The notes beneath the pieces were generated by a model. It did no database searches. It had not been told where the DNA came from and saw only the letters and a list, made by a program, of their open reading frames with translations. The translations under genes and the position numbers were made by a program. 64,000 nt of DNA, taken from positions 620,001 to 684,000 of the forward strand of contig CAWGEA010000003.1 in the NCBI GenBank assembly GCA_963821495.1, in the 5' to 3' direction. This DNA is from AC-32 sp963821495. Its GTDB lineage: Bacteria; Actinomycetota; Thermoleophilia; Gaiellales; Gaiellaceae. Every line of letters starts with the position of its first letter. Position 1 is the stretch's first letter. Positions 14,237-23,578 of this stretch are shown one piece after another.

Positions 14237-15883
14237 CTACCCGAACGTGAACGCGTACGCAGCGACCCCGGGCGTGAAGCGCAGCTCGAGCGCGCCCTCG
14301 CTCAGGCCGGGGTAGCGCAGCAGCGTGTAGAGGCGGCTGAGGCCGCTGACGCGCACAGACTTCACCGGCCGGCCGCCGACGAGCACCTGCAGGCGGCCGC
14401 GGCCGCCGAGCACGAGGTACACGTTCTGGGCGAGGAAGTGGAGCCGCAGCCTGGCGCCGCGGCCGGCGACGATCCGCTCCCGCTCGACCTTCCAGAGTCC
14501 GGCGTAGGCGAGGTCGTTGAGCGGGAGCTCGCGTGGGAAGCGGTACGACGTCTCGATGCCCGCCGACAGCGGCGAGCCGACGTAGCGCTCGAGCCGCGCC
14601 CAGCCCAGGTACGACTCGGGCGTGGTCAGGTGCTGCGGGGTCCGGTCGCGGACCGAGGCGAGCTGCGCGCCGCTCTTCTCGCCGAGCAGCGTCCTGATCG
14701 ACTGCTCGGTCTCGTCGTAGCGCCCCTCGCCCTTCTTGACCTCGCGCACGTGGCCGCGCCGGTCGATCAGGTACTCGGCCGGCCAGGCGTCGTTCTGGTA
14801 CGCGTCCCAGGAGTGATAGCCGTTGTCGACGGCGACCGGGTAGCGGACGCCGAGCTTGCGCGACGCCTCCCTCACGTTCGAGACCACGTGCTCGAAGGCG
14901 AACTCCGGCGTGTGGACGCCGACGATCACGAGCCCGGCCTTGCGGTAGCGCAGATCCCAGGCCTCGAGGTGCGGCAGCGTGCGGATGCAGTTGATGCAGG
15001 AGTACGTCCAGAAGTCGACGAGCACGACCTTGCCGCGGAGCCGCTGGAGCGTGAGCGGGCGGGTGTGCAGCCAGTCGGAGATGCCCGTGAACTCGGGCGC
15101 TTGCCCGTAGTCCGGCAGCGAGCCGGAGGCGCTCGCCTCGAAGCGCGAGGTGCCGCGGTGCTGGAGCTTCCCGAGCTCGTCCTGCGCGACAGAGCTGCGC
15201 TCGATCCCCTGCAGCGCATGCGTGTAGTCCGGGAACCACGTCTGCAGCTTGCGGTCGAGGTCGAACGCGATCGCGAGGGCGGCGACGGCCATCAGCACGC
15301 CGAGCGCGGTACGCAGTTGCACGGCGCTGCCGCGAAGCCGGCGCGTCGCGCTCTGCCCGAGCGCCGCGACCGCGAGCATCGGCAGCGCCGCGCCGAAGGC
15401 GTACGCGACCGTGACCGCGACCGTCTTCCAGCCGAACTCGACGCGCGCCGCGTTGGCCGAGATCGCGCCGATCACGGGCCCGCCGCAGGGCGCGAACACG
15501 AGGCCGAGGCTGACGCCGAGGAGGAAGCCGCCGCCGAGGTCGCTGCTCGGGGCGCGGCGGCTGAGGAACGCGAGCGGCCGCTCGAGCAGCACGGCCAGCT
15601 GCGGCACGATCAGCGTCGCCGCGAGCACGAGCAGCAGCGCGATCGAGAGGTTGCGCAGGAAGTCCTGCGGGAGGTGCAGCTGCTCCAGCAGCCAGGTCGC
15701 GACGAGCGTGAAGGTCGCGAAGCTCGCGACGAGGCCGGCGATGATCGCGTACGGCCGCCGCCGCCCGCCGGTGGCCCCGCCCGCGAAGAGGATCGGCAGC
15801 ACCGGGAACACGCACGGCGAGAGCGCGGTGACGATCCCGGCGCCGAAGGCGATGGGCAGGAGCAGGAGAAAACGCGCGTCCAT
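14237..15883 (-). CDS. dipZ: DipZ-like fusion of CcdA membrane domain and TlpA-type thioredoxin
   Basis: 548 residues. Residues 1-220 are a six-helix CcdA/DsbD transmembrane domain with the two redox cysteines in SPCVFPVLP and FAPCGGPVIG. Residues about 265-420 are an extracytoplasmic thioredoxin domain with the active site WTYSCINCIRTLP (CINC). The last roughly 130 residues form a beta-rich, carbohydrate-binding-like domain. This three-part layout is that of mycobacterial DipZ, which carries reducing power across the membrane to exported thiols. It is encoded on the minus strand, 36 bp downstream of the helicase gene. Confidence 0.92.
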   Translation of the reverse strand: MDARFLLLLPIAFGAGIVTALSPCVFPVLPILFAGGATGGRRRPYAIIAGLVASFATFTLVATWLLEQLHLPQDFLRNLSIALLLVLAATLIVPQLAVLLERPLAFLSRRAPSSDLGGGFLLGVSLGLVFAPCGGPVIGAISANAARVEFGWKTVAVTVAYAFGAALPMLAVAALGQSATRRLRGSAVQLRTALGVLMAVAALAIAFDLDRKLQTWFPDYTHALQGIERSSVAQDELGKLQHRGTSRFEASASGSLPDYGQAPEFTGISDWLHTRPLTLQRLRGKVVLVDFWTYSCINCIRTLPHLEAWDLRYRKAGLVIVGVHTPEFAFEHVVSNVREASRKLGVRYPVAVDNGYHSWDAYQNDAWPAEYLIDRRGHVREVKKGEGRYDETEQSIRTLLGEKSGAQLASVRDRTPQHLTTPESYLGWARLERYVGSPLSAGIETSYRFPRELPLNDLAYAGLWKVERERIVAGRGARLRLHFLAQNVYLVLGGRGRLQVLVGGRPVKSVRVSGLSRLYTLLRYPGLSEGALELRFTPGVAAYAFTFG

Positions 15884-15919
15884 GCGCTACCGGTTCAGTC
15901 TCGTGAAGGGCGACAGGCG

Positions 15920-18379
15920 TTACGCCTCGGCGGCCGGAGCGGTTTCCTGCTCCTGCTCCGCCGCGGGGGCGGCCCCGTTGTGCTGCTGCTGCTGCCGGGC
16001 CTGGGCCTGGCCCTTCTTCTTGCGCTTGCGCCTCCGCCGGCGTGAGCGGCCGCCCGAGGCCTTCGGCGCGGGGAGGTTGTCCGCGAGCGCGTGTGCGACC
16101 TCCTGGATCGAGCCGAGCCGCTCGCGCGCCGCGTCGATCAGCTGGTTGGCGCGCGGCGTGTAGCCCTCGGCCGAGGCGAGCAGTGCCGCCCCGACCTCGC
16201 GCGACTGGTCGAGCGCCGCGTTCACGAGCTTCGCCGCGTTCTCCTCGTGCCGGTGGCCGCGGGAGTTCGCGAGCGCGCCGAGCAGCCGTTTCGCCTCGGG
16301 GAACTCGGCGCTTGCCCGGCGGTCCTGCACCTTCCGGGTCGAGCGCGCGAGCCGCCACGTCCAGCGCGCGAGGATCTGCTCGGGCGCGTCGGCCTTGCCG
16401 TCGCCCAGCGCGCGCAGCAGCGTCCGCACGCCGTGGACGCGGTCCTTCTCCCACGTCGGCGCCTGCGTCACGAGCGTGACCAGGTCGTCGAAGCTCGCGC
16501 GGTCGACCGTCATCGAGACGCGGTCGGCGAGCGCGGTCAGGCGCAGGCGGCGGTTCGGGTTCTCGGCGGCGCAGGCGTTGAGGAACTGCTCGAGGGCGCC
16601 GCGGTTGGCCTTGCCCTCGGTGAACTTCTTCACGAACTCGACTCGCTCGTCGAAACGGACGGCGCGGCCGGCGATCGTGGCCCAGTAGAGCTGCTCGTCG
16701 TCGTCGAGGAAGCGCGGGTCGATGCGCTGCCACTCGCGGTCGATCACGGCGAGACGGCGCTTCACGTCCGGCGTGACCGGCACGAGCCACGGCGCCGGCG
16801 AGAGCTTCCGCCGTGCGCGCCGCTGGACGCGACGCCGCGGCGCCGGCGTCACGCGCGCGCCTTCGCGGTAGAAATCCGCGTCGAGCAGGCTGTGCAGCGA
16901 GACCACGCGCTCGTTGTGTGTCGCCCCCTTCGGCACGAAGTCGATGACGACGCCGGCCTCCTTGCGCGGGTGCATGCGCATGATCCGGCCGATCCGCTGC
17001 TGGTAGACGCGGCGGGAGGCCGTCGGCGCGAGGTGCATGCAGACGGTCGCGCGGGGCGAGTTCCAGCCCTCGGCGAGCAGCATCGCGTTGATCAGGACGT
17101 TGATCTCGCCGCGCTCGTAGGCCGCTAGCGTCTCGGCGAGCTGCACCGGCGGCGTCTTGCCGCTCACGGCCTCGGCCTTGAGCCCGGCGGCGCGGAACTC
17201 CTTGGCGAGGTTGTAGGCGTGCTCGACGCCGGCCGCGTAGACGATCCCGGGCGTATTCTCGAAGCGGTCGCGGTAGAGGCTCGCGGCCGCCTGGTTGAGG
17301 GCCGTGTGGTCCAGTACCGCGGCGAGAGCGCGCTCCTCGAAGTCGCCGCCGACGATCGGCACCGACGAGATCGCCGCAGCGGGCGGGACTCGCAGGCAGC
17401 GCAGCGGCGCGATCAGCCCGCGTCGTGCCGCGTCGCCGAGCGGGAGCTCGTCGATCGAGGCCGGGAAGACGTCGGAGACCTGCTTGGCGATCAGCTGCTC
17501 GGTCGCCGTCATTCCGATGTAGATCGGGTCCGAGAAGCTGCGGATGGCCTGGCTCGTCTTCTCGCCGAGCGCCGTGTGCGCCTCGTCGGCGATCACGAGC
17601 TGGTAGGCGCCGGGGTCGAGGTCCTGCCAGTGGCGCGCGAACCACGCATAGGTCTGGACGGTCACGGGAGCCTTCTTCCGCGAGCTCGTGCCCTTGAGGA
17701 TCGCGTCCTCGAAGCGCTGACCATAGCCCTCCGCCTTCAGCTCGCGGTTGAACTGCGAGACGAGCAGGCGGCGGTGGGTGAGGATCAGGACGCCGAGGGT
17801 ACGCGCGGCCTCCACGAACCCCGCGGCGGCGATCGTCTTGCCCGACGCCGTCGGGTGGCGGAAGCGGTAGCGCCGGCTCGCGCCCGGGTCCTTGCCGACG
17901 TGCTGCTCGGGCAGGTGGAGCTCGTCCTCGCGCGCCTCCAGGTGGACGCCGAGATCCTCCTCGTCCTCCTCCGCCTCTTGCACGGCCTCCGGGTCGCCGT
18001 TGCCGTTGGTATCCGGCTCGACCTGGGTCGCCGCGATCAGCTCGGTCAGCATCCCGGCGAGCGCGTCGACCTGGTGCCGCCGGAGCTCGGTGCCGGAGGC
18101 GAGCCGTGGCTGGTCCTGCGAGAGCACACGCTCGAGTCCGAGCATCAGCGAGTAGCGGATCTTCCACTCGTACGACGGCGCGCGCGCGCCGGCGTCCAGC
18201 TCGGCCAGCGCGTCGTCGAGGGCGCGCCGCCGCGCCGTGTCGGGCGCAAGCGCGACCGCCGGATCCTCGTCCGGGTGGAGGAAGGGCTCTCCGGCCCACG
18301 CTTCCGCCCGGAGGGCGGCGGCGGCTAGGCCGTCCGGAGCCTCCGGCGCCAGCATCGGTTGCTCGCTCGTTTCCTGCAT
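15920..18379 (-). CDS. DEAD/DEAH-box superfamily 2 helicase with acidic insert and basic tail
   Basis: 819 residues. SF2 motifs in order: RRHQVDAL (Q-like, about residue 101), PTASGKT Walker A (176-182), ADEAH (about 264-268), GMTATE motif III, then a helicase-C domain ending in QQRIGRIMR (motif VI). Between the Q-like motif and Walker A is an insert of about 40 mostly acidic residues (EAEEDEEDLG). After motif VI there are about 300 residues of unassigned sequence. The C-terminus is a basic stretch (SRRRRRKRKKKG) followed by QQQQH, likely nucleic-acid binding. It resembles restriction-type/RadD-like helicases but has no nuclease or methylase partner here. The substrate is unknown. Confidence 0.85.
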   Translation of the reverse strand: MQETSEQPMLAPEAPDGLAAAALRAEAWAGEPFLHPDEDPAVALAPDTARRRALDDALAELDAGARAPSYEWKIRYSLMLGLERVLSQDQPRLASGTELRRHQVDALAGMLTELIAATQVEPDTNGNGDPEAVQEAEEDEEDLGVHLEAREDELHLPEQHVGKDPGASRRYRFRHPTASGKTIAAAGFVEAARTLGVLILTHRRLLVSQFNRELKAEGYGQRFEDAILKGTSSRKKAPVTVQTYAWFARHWQDLDPGAYQLVIADEAHTALGEKTSQAIRSFSDPIYIGMTATEQLIAKQVSDVFPASIDELPLGDAARRGLIAPLRCLRVPPAAAISSVPIVGGDFEERALAAVLDHTALNQAAASLYRDRFENTPGIVYAAGVEHAYNLAKEFRAAGLKAEAVSGKTPPVQLAETLAAYERGEINVLINAMLLAEGWNSPRATVCMHLAPTASRRVYQQRIGRIMRMHPRKEAGVVIDFVPKGATHNERVVSLHSLLDADFYREGARVTPAPRRRVQRRARRKLSPAPWLVPVTPDVKRRLAVIDREWQRIDPRFLDDDEQLYWATIAGRAVRFDERVEFVKKFTEGKANRGALEQFLNACAAENPNRRLRLTALADRVSMTVDRASFDDLVTLVTQAPTWEKDRVHGVRTLLRALGDGKADAPEQILARWTWRLARSTRKVQDRRASAEFPEAKRLLGALANSRGHRHEENAAKLVNAALDQSREVGAALLASAEGYTPRANQLIDAARERLGSIQEVAHALADNLPAPKASGGRSRRRRRKRKKKGQAQARQQQQHNGAAPAAEQEQETAPAAEA

Positions 18380-18487
18380 GTCTGCAGCACGTCCCCGTGC
18401 CGCGAATCTCAGTAAGAGAGCGCGCCCGCGCGGATGACCCTCGGCGAGCGTCGCCGCCGCAGTATAGCCGAGCAGCCGGCGCTTGGC

Positions 18488-19075
18488 CTAGCCGCCGAGC
18501 CCGCCGAAGACGGCGAACGGGTTCTGCGGGACGACCTCCCAGACGAGCTCGCCGCCCGGCTCGACGCTGCCGTGGAGCCGCTTCGCGAGCTCGCGTGCCT
18601 CCCCCTCCGAGCCTGCGCCGACGATCAGGTAGCGCCACCGGCGCACGACGTCATAGCCCTCGTGCTCGAGCTTGTCGGCGAGCTCGTCGGCCTCTGCGTG
18701 CGACGGCAGCTCGACACGCACCTCCCACGGGGCGTGACCGTGCTCGAGCGCCTCCTGTTCCCACGTCTCCTGCGGCGGCTCGCCCGACCAGCGCTCCTCC
18801 TCGCGCAACCAGCGCTCGGTCACGACCTGCGCCTCGATCCCCTCGTCCTGGAGCTCCGCCTCGACGATCCGCCGCGCCTGTTCGGCCTGCATCGACGAGT
18901 CGGCGTAGACGAAGACGGTGTCCTCGTCGTGGGAGACGGCGAGCCGGTGGCCCTCGAGCTCCTCCGCCAGCCGCTTCGCCTCGTCGGAGCCGAGGTCGAC
19001 GCCGAGCCGTCCGAGGAGGGTCTCGGCGTGGCCGCTCTCGCGGGACTCGATCCGGATTCGCCAGTCGTCTGTCAT
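18488..19075 (-). CDS. Hypothetical protein coupled to the fatty-acid oxidation fusion
   Basis: 195 residues, acidic, no signal peptide or membrane helix. It appears to contain two similar ferredoxin-like or DUF-type modules: residues about 8-85 (SGHAETLLGRLG ... VYADSSMQAEQARRIVEAEL) and about 115-185 (VRVELPSHAEADELADKLEHEG ... IVGAGSEGEARELAKRL). Both follow the pattern of a strand plus a helix rich in A/E/L. The ATG overlaps the upstream stop (ATGA), so it is expressed with the hydratase/dehydrogenase. Function unknown; context alone suggests a link to beta-oxidation. Confidence 0.75.
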   Translation of the reverse strand: MTDDWRIRIESRESGHAETLLGRLGVDLGSDEAKRLAEELEGHRLAVSHDEDTVFVYADSSMQAEQARRIVEAELQDEGIEAQVVTERWLREEERWSGEPPQETWEQEALEHGHAPWEVRVELPSHAEADELADKLEHEGYDVVRRWRYLIVGAGSEGEARELAKRLHGSVEPGGELVWEVVPQNPFAVFGGLGG

Positions 19076-20982
19076 CGCGTCGGCGCTCCCGCTCCGATCT
19101 CGGCGAGCGGGCGCCCGAACATCCTCTCCGAAATGCCCACCTGGTCGAGGTGCTTGGTGATTCCGCCGAGCCAGAACGGCCAGCCCGCTCCGAGCAGCAG
19201 CGCCGCGTCGACGTCCCTCGCATCGGCGACGACGCCCTCCTCGAGCAGGTGCCGGATCTCGTCCGCGAGCGCCTCGAGGGCAGCCTCGAGGATCTCGTCG
19301 CCGCTGCGGGGGTGGTGCTCCTGGACCGCGATCTCGTCGCGGCCGTCCGCGTAGTTGGCGAGCGTCTGCGAGAGTGGGAAGCGATCGGGGTAGGCCTCGT
19401 GGAGGGTGCCGAGGACGTGGTTCGCGACACGCGGGCCGACCATCTGCAGCAGCACGGACGGGGCCATCGGCAGCCCGAGGCGGAGGATCGCGTCGTCGGC
19501 GTCGTCGGGGTCGGTGCCGTGCTCGATCGCGTCGAGCACCACGCTCATCAGTCGCGTGAGGACGCGGTTCACGACGAACGCTGGCGCATCGGCGACGAGG
19601 ACGGGGCGCTTGCGCAGCTTCTCGGCAAAGGCCCAGGCGGTTGCAAGCGTCTCCTCGCCGGTCTCGGGCGTGCGCACGAGCTCGACGAGCGGGAGGACGG
19701 CGACCGGGTTGAAGAAGTGGATGCCGACGTCGGCGCCCATCTCGGCGACGGAGAGGCTCGAGGTGTTCGTCGCGAGCACGCACTCCGGCTTGGTGTGCTC
19801 CCGCAGTTCCGCAAAGACCTGCTGCTTGACCTCGAGCTCCTCGAAGACCGCCTCGAGCACGAGGTCGCAGTCGGCGAAGTCGTCGTACGTGGTCGAGGTC
19901 GAGACGAGGGAGGAGAGGAAGCGGGCCTTGCCCTCGTCGTAGCGGCCCTTTTCGACCTGCTCGGCGAGGGTCTCGTCGATCGTCTCGCGTGCCGAGGCGA
20001 GCGCTTCCTCGCTCAGGTCGCGCATCGCGACCGGCACCTCGAGCCGGCGGAGGAAGAGCGCGGCGAGCTGTGCGGCCATCAGGCCGGCGCCGACGAGGCC
20101 GACCTTGCGGATCGGGAGCGGCTCGGTGTCCGGCCGGCCGGGCGCGCGCCGGGCGCGGCGGTCGACGAGCTCGAACGCGTAGAGGGACGCCTGCGCCTGC
20201 GGGCCGGGCAGCAGCTCGCCGACCGCCTCCTCCTCGGCGGCGTACCCCTCTTCCAGCGACCAGCCGGAGAGCGCGCCCTCGAGCAGGTCGAGCGCCCGGT
20301 ACGGCGCGGGCGCGGCTCCGTGGACCTGCCCGTCGAGCCGGCCGCGCGCCTTCCGGAGCACCTCGGGAACGTCCTCCTCGCGGCGGTCGGCACCGTCCCC
20401 GGGGAGCTCGAGGGCGAACGCGATCGACTCGTCCAGGAACTCCGCCGGCTCGAGCAGCCGTTGGGCGAAGCCGAGCTCGAACGCCTCCGGTGCCGTGAGC
20501 ATCCGGTTCTGCCGCATCGGGTTCGCGACGATGAACCTCACGGCGGTCTCGGCCCCGACAAGCCGCGGCACGAGCTGCGTGCCGCCCCAGGCGGGGACGA
20601 TTCCGAGAAAGCACTCGGGGCAGGCGAAGTGCCGGACGGCGCTCGAGATGGTTCGCGCGTCGCAGTGGAGGGCGATCTCGACCCCGCCGCCGAGACAGGC
20701 GCCGTTGACCGCGGCGACCGTCGGGAACGGCAGCGCACGAAGGCGGCCGAAGAGCTCGTGCCCCGCGCGGCTGCCCTCGATCGCGAGCTCGCGGGTTGCG
20801 TTCGGGAACTCGGTGATGTCGGCGCCGGCCGCGAACACGAACGGCTTGCCCGTGAGCACGAGGGCCGCCCAGTCGCCCTCCTCGAGCTCTGGGAGCAGGC
20901 GCTCGAGCGACTCAAGGGCGGCGCGGCCGAAGAACGTCGGCTTGGTGTGATCCTCGCCGTTGTCGATCGTCACCAGCGCCAC
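19072..20982 (-). CDS. Fused enoyl-CoA hydratase / 3-hydroxyacyl-CoA dehydrogenase (FadB/FadJ type)
   Basis: At least 636 residues. The N-terminal crotonase domain has the oxyanion segment FAAGADITEF and both catalytic Glu positions (GGGVEIALHCD and PECFLGIVPAWGGTQ). After residue about 290 comes the NAD-binding GLVGAGLMAAQLA, and the dehydrogenase domain has ATNTSSLSV and IHFFNPVAVLPLVELV. It carries out the middle two steps of fatty-acid beta-oxidation. GTG 20982 is the first standard start, but the reading frame continues upstream as FKLATVERDQGRVALV, which looks like family N-terminal sequence. A non-standard start near 21033 (CTG) would include it. It follows the thiolase gene on the same strand. 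Confidence 0.92.
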   Translation of the reverse strand: MALVTIDNGEDHTKPTFFGRAALESLERLLPELEEGDWAALVLTGKPFVFAAGADITEFPNATRELAIEGSRAGHELFGRLRALPFPTVAAVNGACLGGGVEIALHCDARTISSAVRHFACPECFLGIVPAWGGTQLVPRLVGAETAVRFIVANPMRQNRMLTAPEAFELGFAQRLLEPAEFLDESIAFALELPGDGADRREEDVPEVLRKARGRLDGQVHGAAPAPYRALDLLEGALSGWSLEEGYAAEEEAVGELLPGPQAQASLYAFELVDRRARRAPGRPDTEPLPIRKVGLVGAGLMAAQLAALFLRRLEVPVAMRDLSEEALASARETIDETLAEQVEKGRYDEGKARFLSSLVSTSTTYDDFADCDLVLEAVFEELEVKQQVFAELREHTKPECVLATNTSSLSVAEMGADVGIHFFNPVAVLPLVELVRTPETGEETLATAWAFAEKLRKRPVLVADAPAFVVNRVLTRLMSVVLDAIEHGTDPDDADDAILRLGLPMAPSVLLQMVGPRVANHVLGTLHEAYPDRFPLSQTLANYADGRDEIAVQEHHPRSGDEILEAALEALADEIRHLLEEGVVADARDVDAALLLGAGWPFWLGGITKHLDQVGISERMFGRPLAEIGAGAPTR

Positions 20983-21019
20983 GCGACCCTGGTCGCGCTC
21001 GACGGTCGCGAGCTTGAAC

Positions 21020-22210
21020 TCAGTGTCCGGCAGCGACGTTCTCCCAGATCAGCGCGGCGCCCATGCCCATCCCGACGCAGAGGGCCGTGAGGCCGTAGCG
21101 CACGTCGGGCCGCTCACGGAAGCCGTACGCGAGCTGCGCCAGCAGCCGAACGCCCGTCGCGGCGAGCGGGTGTCCGCAGGCGATCGCCCCGCCGTAGGGG
21201 TTCAGCCGCTCGTCCTCGGGGTCGACTCCGAGGCCGTCGCACCAGCTGAGCACCTGGACCGCGAACGGCTCGTTCAGCTCGAGGAGGCCGAGCTCGTCCA
21301 GCGTGAGCCCAGCGTGCTCGAGCGCTTTCTTGGTCGCCGGCACCGGGCCGAGGCCCATCAGCTCCGGCTCCACGCCCGCGAACGCGTAGGAGACGAGGCG
21401 CATCCGCGGCTCGAGCGAGTGCTCGCTCGCGGCGTCCTGCGAGCAGAGCAGGCAGACGGTCGCGCCGTCGGTGAGGCCGGCGGAGTTCCCGGCGGTCACG
21501 CGGCCACCCGCGCGGAAAGGGGTTGGGAGCGTTGCGAGCGCCTCGATGCTCGTCTCCGGCCGGAGGAACTCGTCGCAGTCTGCGACCCGCCATCCGTCGT
21601 CGGTGAAGACCGACATCGGCACGACGGTCTCGCGCATGACGCCGTTCTGCCAGGCGGCCGCAGCGCGCTGCTGCGAGCGCACCGCGTAGGCGTCCGCGGC
21701 CTCCTTCGTCAGCTGCGGGAAGCGGTCGTGCAGGTTCTCGGCAGTCGCGCCCATCGTGACCGCCGAGGTGTCGACGAGCCGCTCGGCGACGAAGCGCGGG
21801 TTGAAGTCGACGTCGTCGCCCATCGGGTGGTGGCCCATGTGCTCGATCCCGCCCGCGAGCACGATGTCGGCTGCGCCCATCGCGATCTCGCCCGCTCCGG
21901 CGGTGACTGCGGTGAGGGCTCCGGCGCACATGCGGTCGACGGCGAAGCCCGGCACGGTCTGCGGCAGCCCCGCGAGCAGCGCGACGTCGCGGCCGAGCGT
22001 CAGGCCCTGGTCTCCGACCTGGGCCGTCGCGGCCATGACCACGTCGTCGATTCGCTCGGGCGGCAGCGTCGCGTTGCGGCGCAGCAGCTCGCGCACCACC
22101 TTCACGCCCATGTCGTCGGCGCGGGTGCGCCAGAAAACGCCCTTCGGCCCCGCCCGCCCGAACGCCGTGCGGACGCCGTCGACGTAGAAGACCTCGCCCA
22201 GCTCGCGCAC
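21020..22210 (-). CDS. Acetyl-CoA acyltransferase (thiolase)
   Basis: 396 residues. The nucleophile is in DRMCAGALTA (Cys about 95), the His loop is NEPFAVQ, and the C-terminal acid/base motif is CGHPLAATG followed by a CVGMGMG glycine loop. It catalyses thiolytic cleavage of 3-ketoacyl-CoA in beta-oxidation, and the next gene supplies the two preceding steps. GTG 22210 was chosen because TAGGGT ends 7 nt before it, as in other leaderless genes here; a TTG at 22228 would place the hexamer inside the gene. Its stop lies about 38 bp before the first standard start of the hydratase/dehydrogenase. Confidence 0.93.
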   Translation of the reverse strand: MRELGEVFYVDGVRTAFGRAGPKGVFWRTRADDMGVKVVRELLRRNATLPPERIDDVVMAATAQVGDQGLTLGRDVALLAGLPQTVPGFAVDRMCAGALTAVTAGAGEIAMGAADIVLAGGIEHMGHHPMGDDVDFNPRFVAERLVDTSAVTMGATAENLHDRFPQLTKEAADAYAVRSQQRAAAAWQNGVMRETVVPMSVFTDDGWRVADCDEFLRPETSIEALATLPTPFRAGGRVTAGNSAGLTDGATVCLLCSQDAASEHSLEPRMRLVSYAFAGVEPELMGLGPVPATKKALEHAGLTLDELGLLELNEPFAVQVLSWCDGLGVDPEDERLNPYGGAIACGHPLAATGVRLLAQLAYGFRERPDVRYGLTALCVGMGMGAALIWENVAAGH

Positions 22211-22217
22211 GCTGGAG

Positions 22218-22223
22218 ACCCTA
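22218..22223 (-). promoter_or_regulatory. -10 hexamer TAGGGT, leaderless promoter of the thiolase operon
   Basis: Ends 7 nt before GTG 22210. Confidence 0.5.
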
Positions 22224-22307
22224 GTCAATCGTCACGCTCTCGCCACGGTCGCGTGACAGTCAAGTGCGCCGTCGCCCGCTACGATCGCCTTGGGGAGGAG
22301 GTTGGGT

Positions 22308-22991
22308 GTGCCTGAACCACGGAACGGCAGCGAGCGGGAATGGTCGGCGCACTTCGAGCGGGAGGTGACGCGCTACCTCGACGGCGAGGCGCGGCTCGCC
22401 GGCGCGCAGGACGCGGACTCACGCCAGCGGCAGCTCACGCGCCTGGGCAATGCCGCGGGTGGAGCCGGTCTCGCGCTCCTGATGCTCGGCCGCGCCGATG
22501 AGGCGGGCGACTGGCTCCGCCGCGCCGCCGAGCGCTACCAGGAGAGCTTCGCCGACGCACCACCCGCCAGCTGGGGCCGTCCGATCGGCGCCGTCAAGTC
22601 GCTCGTCCTCGCCGGCGACTGGCCGGCGGCCGAAGGCGCAGCACGGTGGGCGCTCGAGACGGGCGCGGCCGAGGCCGAGAGCGCGGTCGGCCAATATGCC
22701 GCCGCTCTCGCGCTGCTCGTGCTCGGCGACGACAGGCAGGCGCGGCTGCACGCCGATGCGATCCGCATCCGCGACGACTTCCCGCGCCCGGTTGGCGACG
22801 CCCTCGCCTACCTGGCCGCGCAGGACGTGCTCGGCTACACCGAGGCCGTCGAGGAGGTGCTCGACTCGTTCGAGGCACGCGGCGAGTACCTCGAGGACGT
22901 CCCGGTCGCCGACACCGTTCTCGTCCTGCAGGCCCTCGCGGGCCGTCGCGGCCTCGAGGCGGAGCTCAGCTCGCCGCTGCTGCCCGGCTAG
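22308..22991 (+). CDS. Hypothetical TPR-like protein
   Basis: 227 residues, all helical by composition. Repeated helix pairs resemble tetratricopeptides: ALLMLGRADEAGDWLRRAAE, LVLAGDWPAAEGAARWALE and LLVLGDDRQARLHADAI. No signal peptide. GTG 22308 was chosen because GGGAGGAGG precedes it by 6 nt; an upstream in-frame TTG would include the ribosome site. It is divergent from the thiolase operon and its last four bases overlap the convergent wHTH gene. Function unknown; protein-protein interaction is likely. Confidence 0.78.
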   Translation: MPEPRNGSEREWSAHFEREVTRYLDGEARLAGAQDADSRQRQLTRLGNAAGGAGLALLMLGRADEAGDWLRRAAERYQESFADAPPASWGRPIGAVKSLVLAGDWPAAEGAARWALETGAAEAESAVGQYAAALALLVLGDDRQARLHADAIRIRDDFPRPVGDALAYLAAQDVLGYTEAVEEVLDSFEARGEYLEDVPVADTVLVLQALAGRRGLEAELSSPLLPG

Positions 22992-23545
22992 GAGGGCTTG
23001 GCCTCGTGGTAGTCGACCGTGGTCGGCGGGTGGAGGACGGTCGTGATCACAATCGGCGCGAGGGACGGATCCTCCGCCTCCCGTGCGTGCTCGACCAGCT
23101 CCTGGATCAGCTCGACCGCCTGCTCCGGGCTGACGCGGGCCGTCACCTGCGCAGAGCGGAACGTGCCGTCCGCTCCGTGCTCGGCCCAACCGCGCTGCAC
23201 CTCGTCGAGCATCGCGGCGCGCAGGTCGCTCGTCGCCTCCGTCTGAAGCAGCGCCGGCGCGACGCGCACGGTACGCGCGACCGCCCGGTACGGCTTCTCG
23301 CGCCCCTGGCCGCCCTCGGTGAGCTCGATCAGACCCGCGCGGAGCAGCATCCGCACGTGGAAGTGCAGGTGCCCGGGGTCGACCCCGAGCCGGTTCGCCA
23401 ACTCCCGGTTGGTCAGATGCTCGCCCTCGCCCGCGCCCAGCGTCTCGAGTACGCGCAGGCGCAGTGGATGCCCGAGCGCCTTGAGCTGCTCAGGCTTGTC
23501 GAGCGTGAGAACGTCCAGGAGCGACTTCGATTCGGTGGCGGCCAT
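22988..23545 (-). CDS. ArsR-like winged-helix transcriptional regulator
   Basis: 185 residues. The N-terminal winged HTH (residues about 18-85) has LKALGHPLRLRVLETLGAG, then TNRELANRLGVDPGHLHFHVRMLLRAGLIEL (helix-turn-helix and wing, quoted in part). The C-terminal roughly 95 residues are of unknown fold and may bind a ligand or dimerise. No metal-binding ELCVC motif is present, so metal sensing is not indicated. ATG 23545 follows a TATATC box by 6 nt. Convergent overlap of four bases with the TPR-like gene. Confidence 0.87.
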   Translation of the reverse strand: MAATESKSLLDVLTLDKPEQLKALGHPLRLRVLETLGAGEGEHLTNRELANRLGVDPGHLHFHVRMLLRAGLIELTEGGQGREKPYRAVARTVRVAPALLQTEATSDLRAAMLDEVQRGWAEHGADGTFRSAQVTARVSPEQAVELIQELVEHAREAEDPSLAPIVITTVLHPPTTVDYHEAKPS

Positions 23546-23551
23546 GACGGG

Positions 23552-23557
23552 GATATA
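23552..23557 (-). promoter_or_regulatory. -10 hexamer TATATC, leaderless promoter of the wHTH gene
   Basis: TATATC ends 6 nt before ATG 23545. Confidence 0.55.
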
Positions 23558-23578
23558 ACACCGGCCGCCGCGCGGTGT

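Noticed and set aside
14022..18638. Very long open frame (over 1500 codons) running through dipZ and the helicase in another frame
   Set aside because: Its translation is Arg/Ala/Pro-rich low complexity with no domains; it is a shadow of high-GC coding sequence, and the dipZ and helicase frames carry clear motifs.
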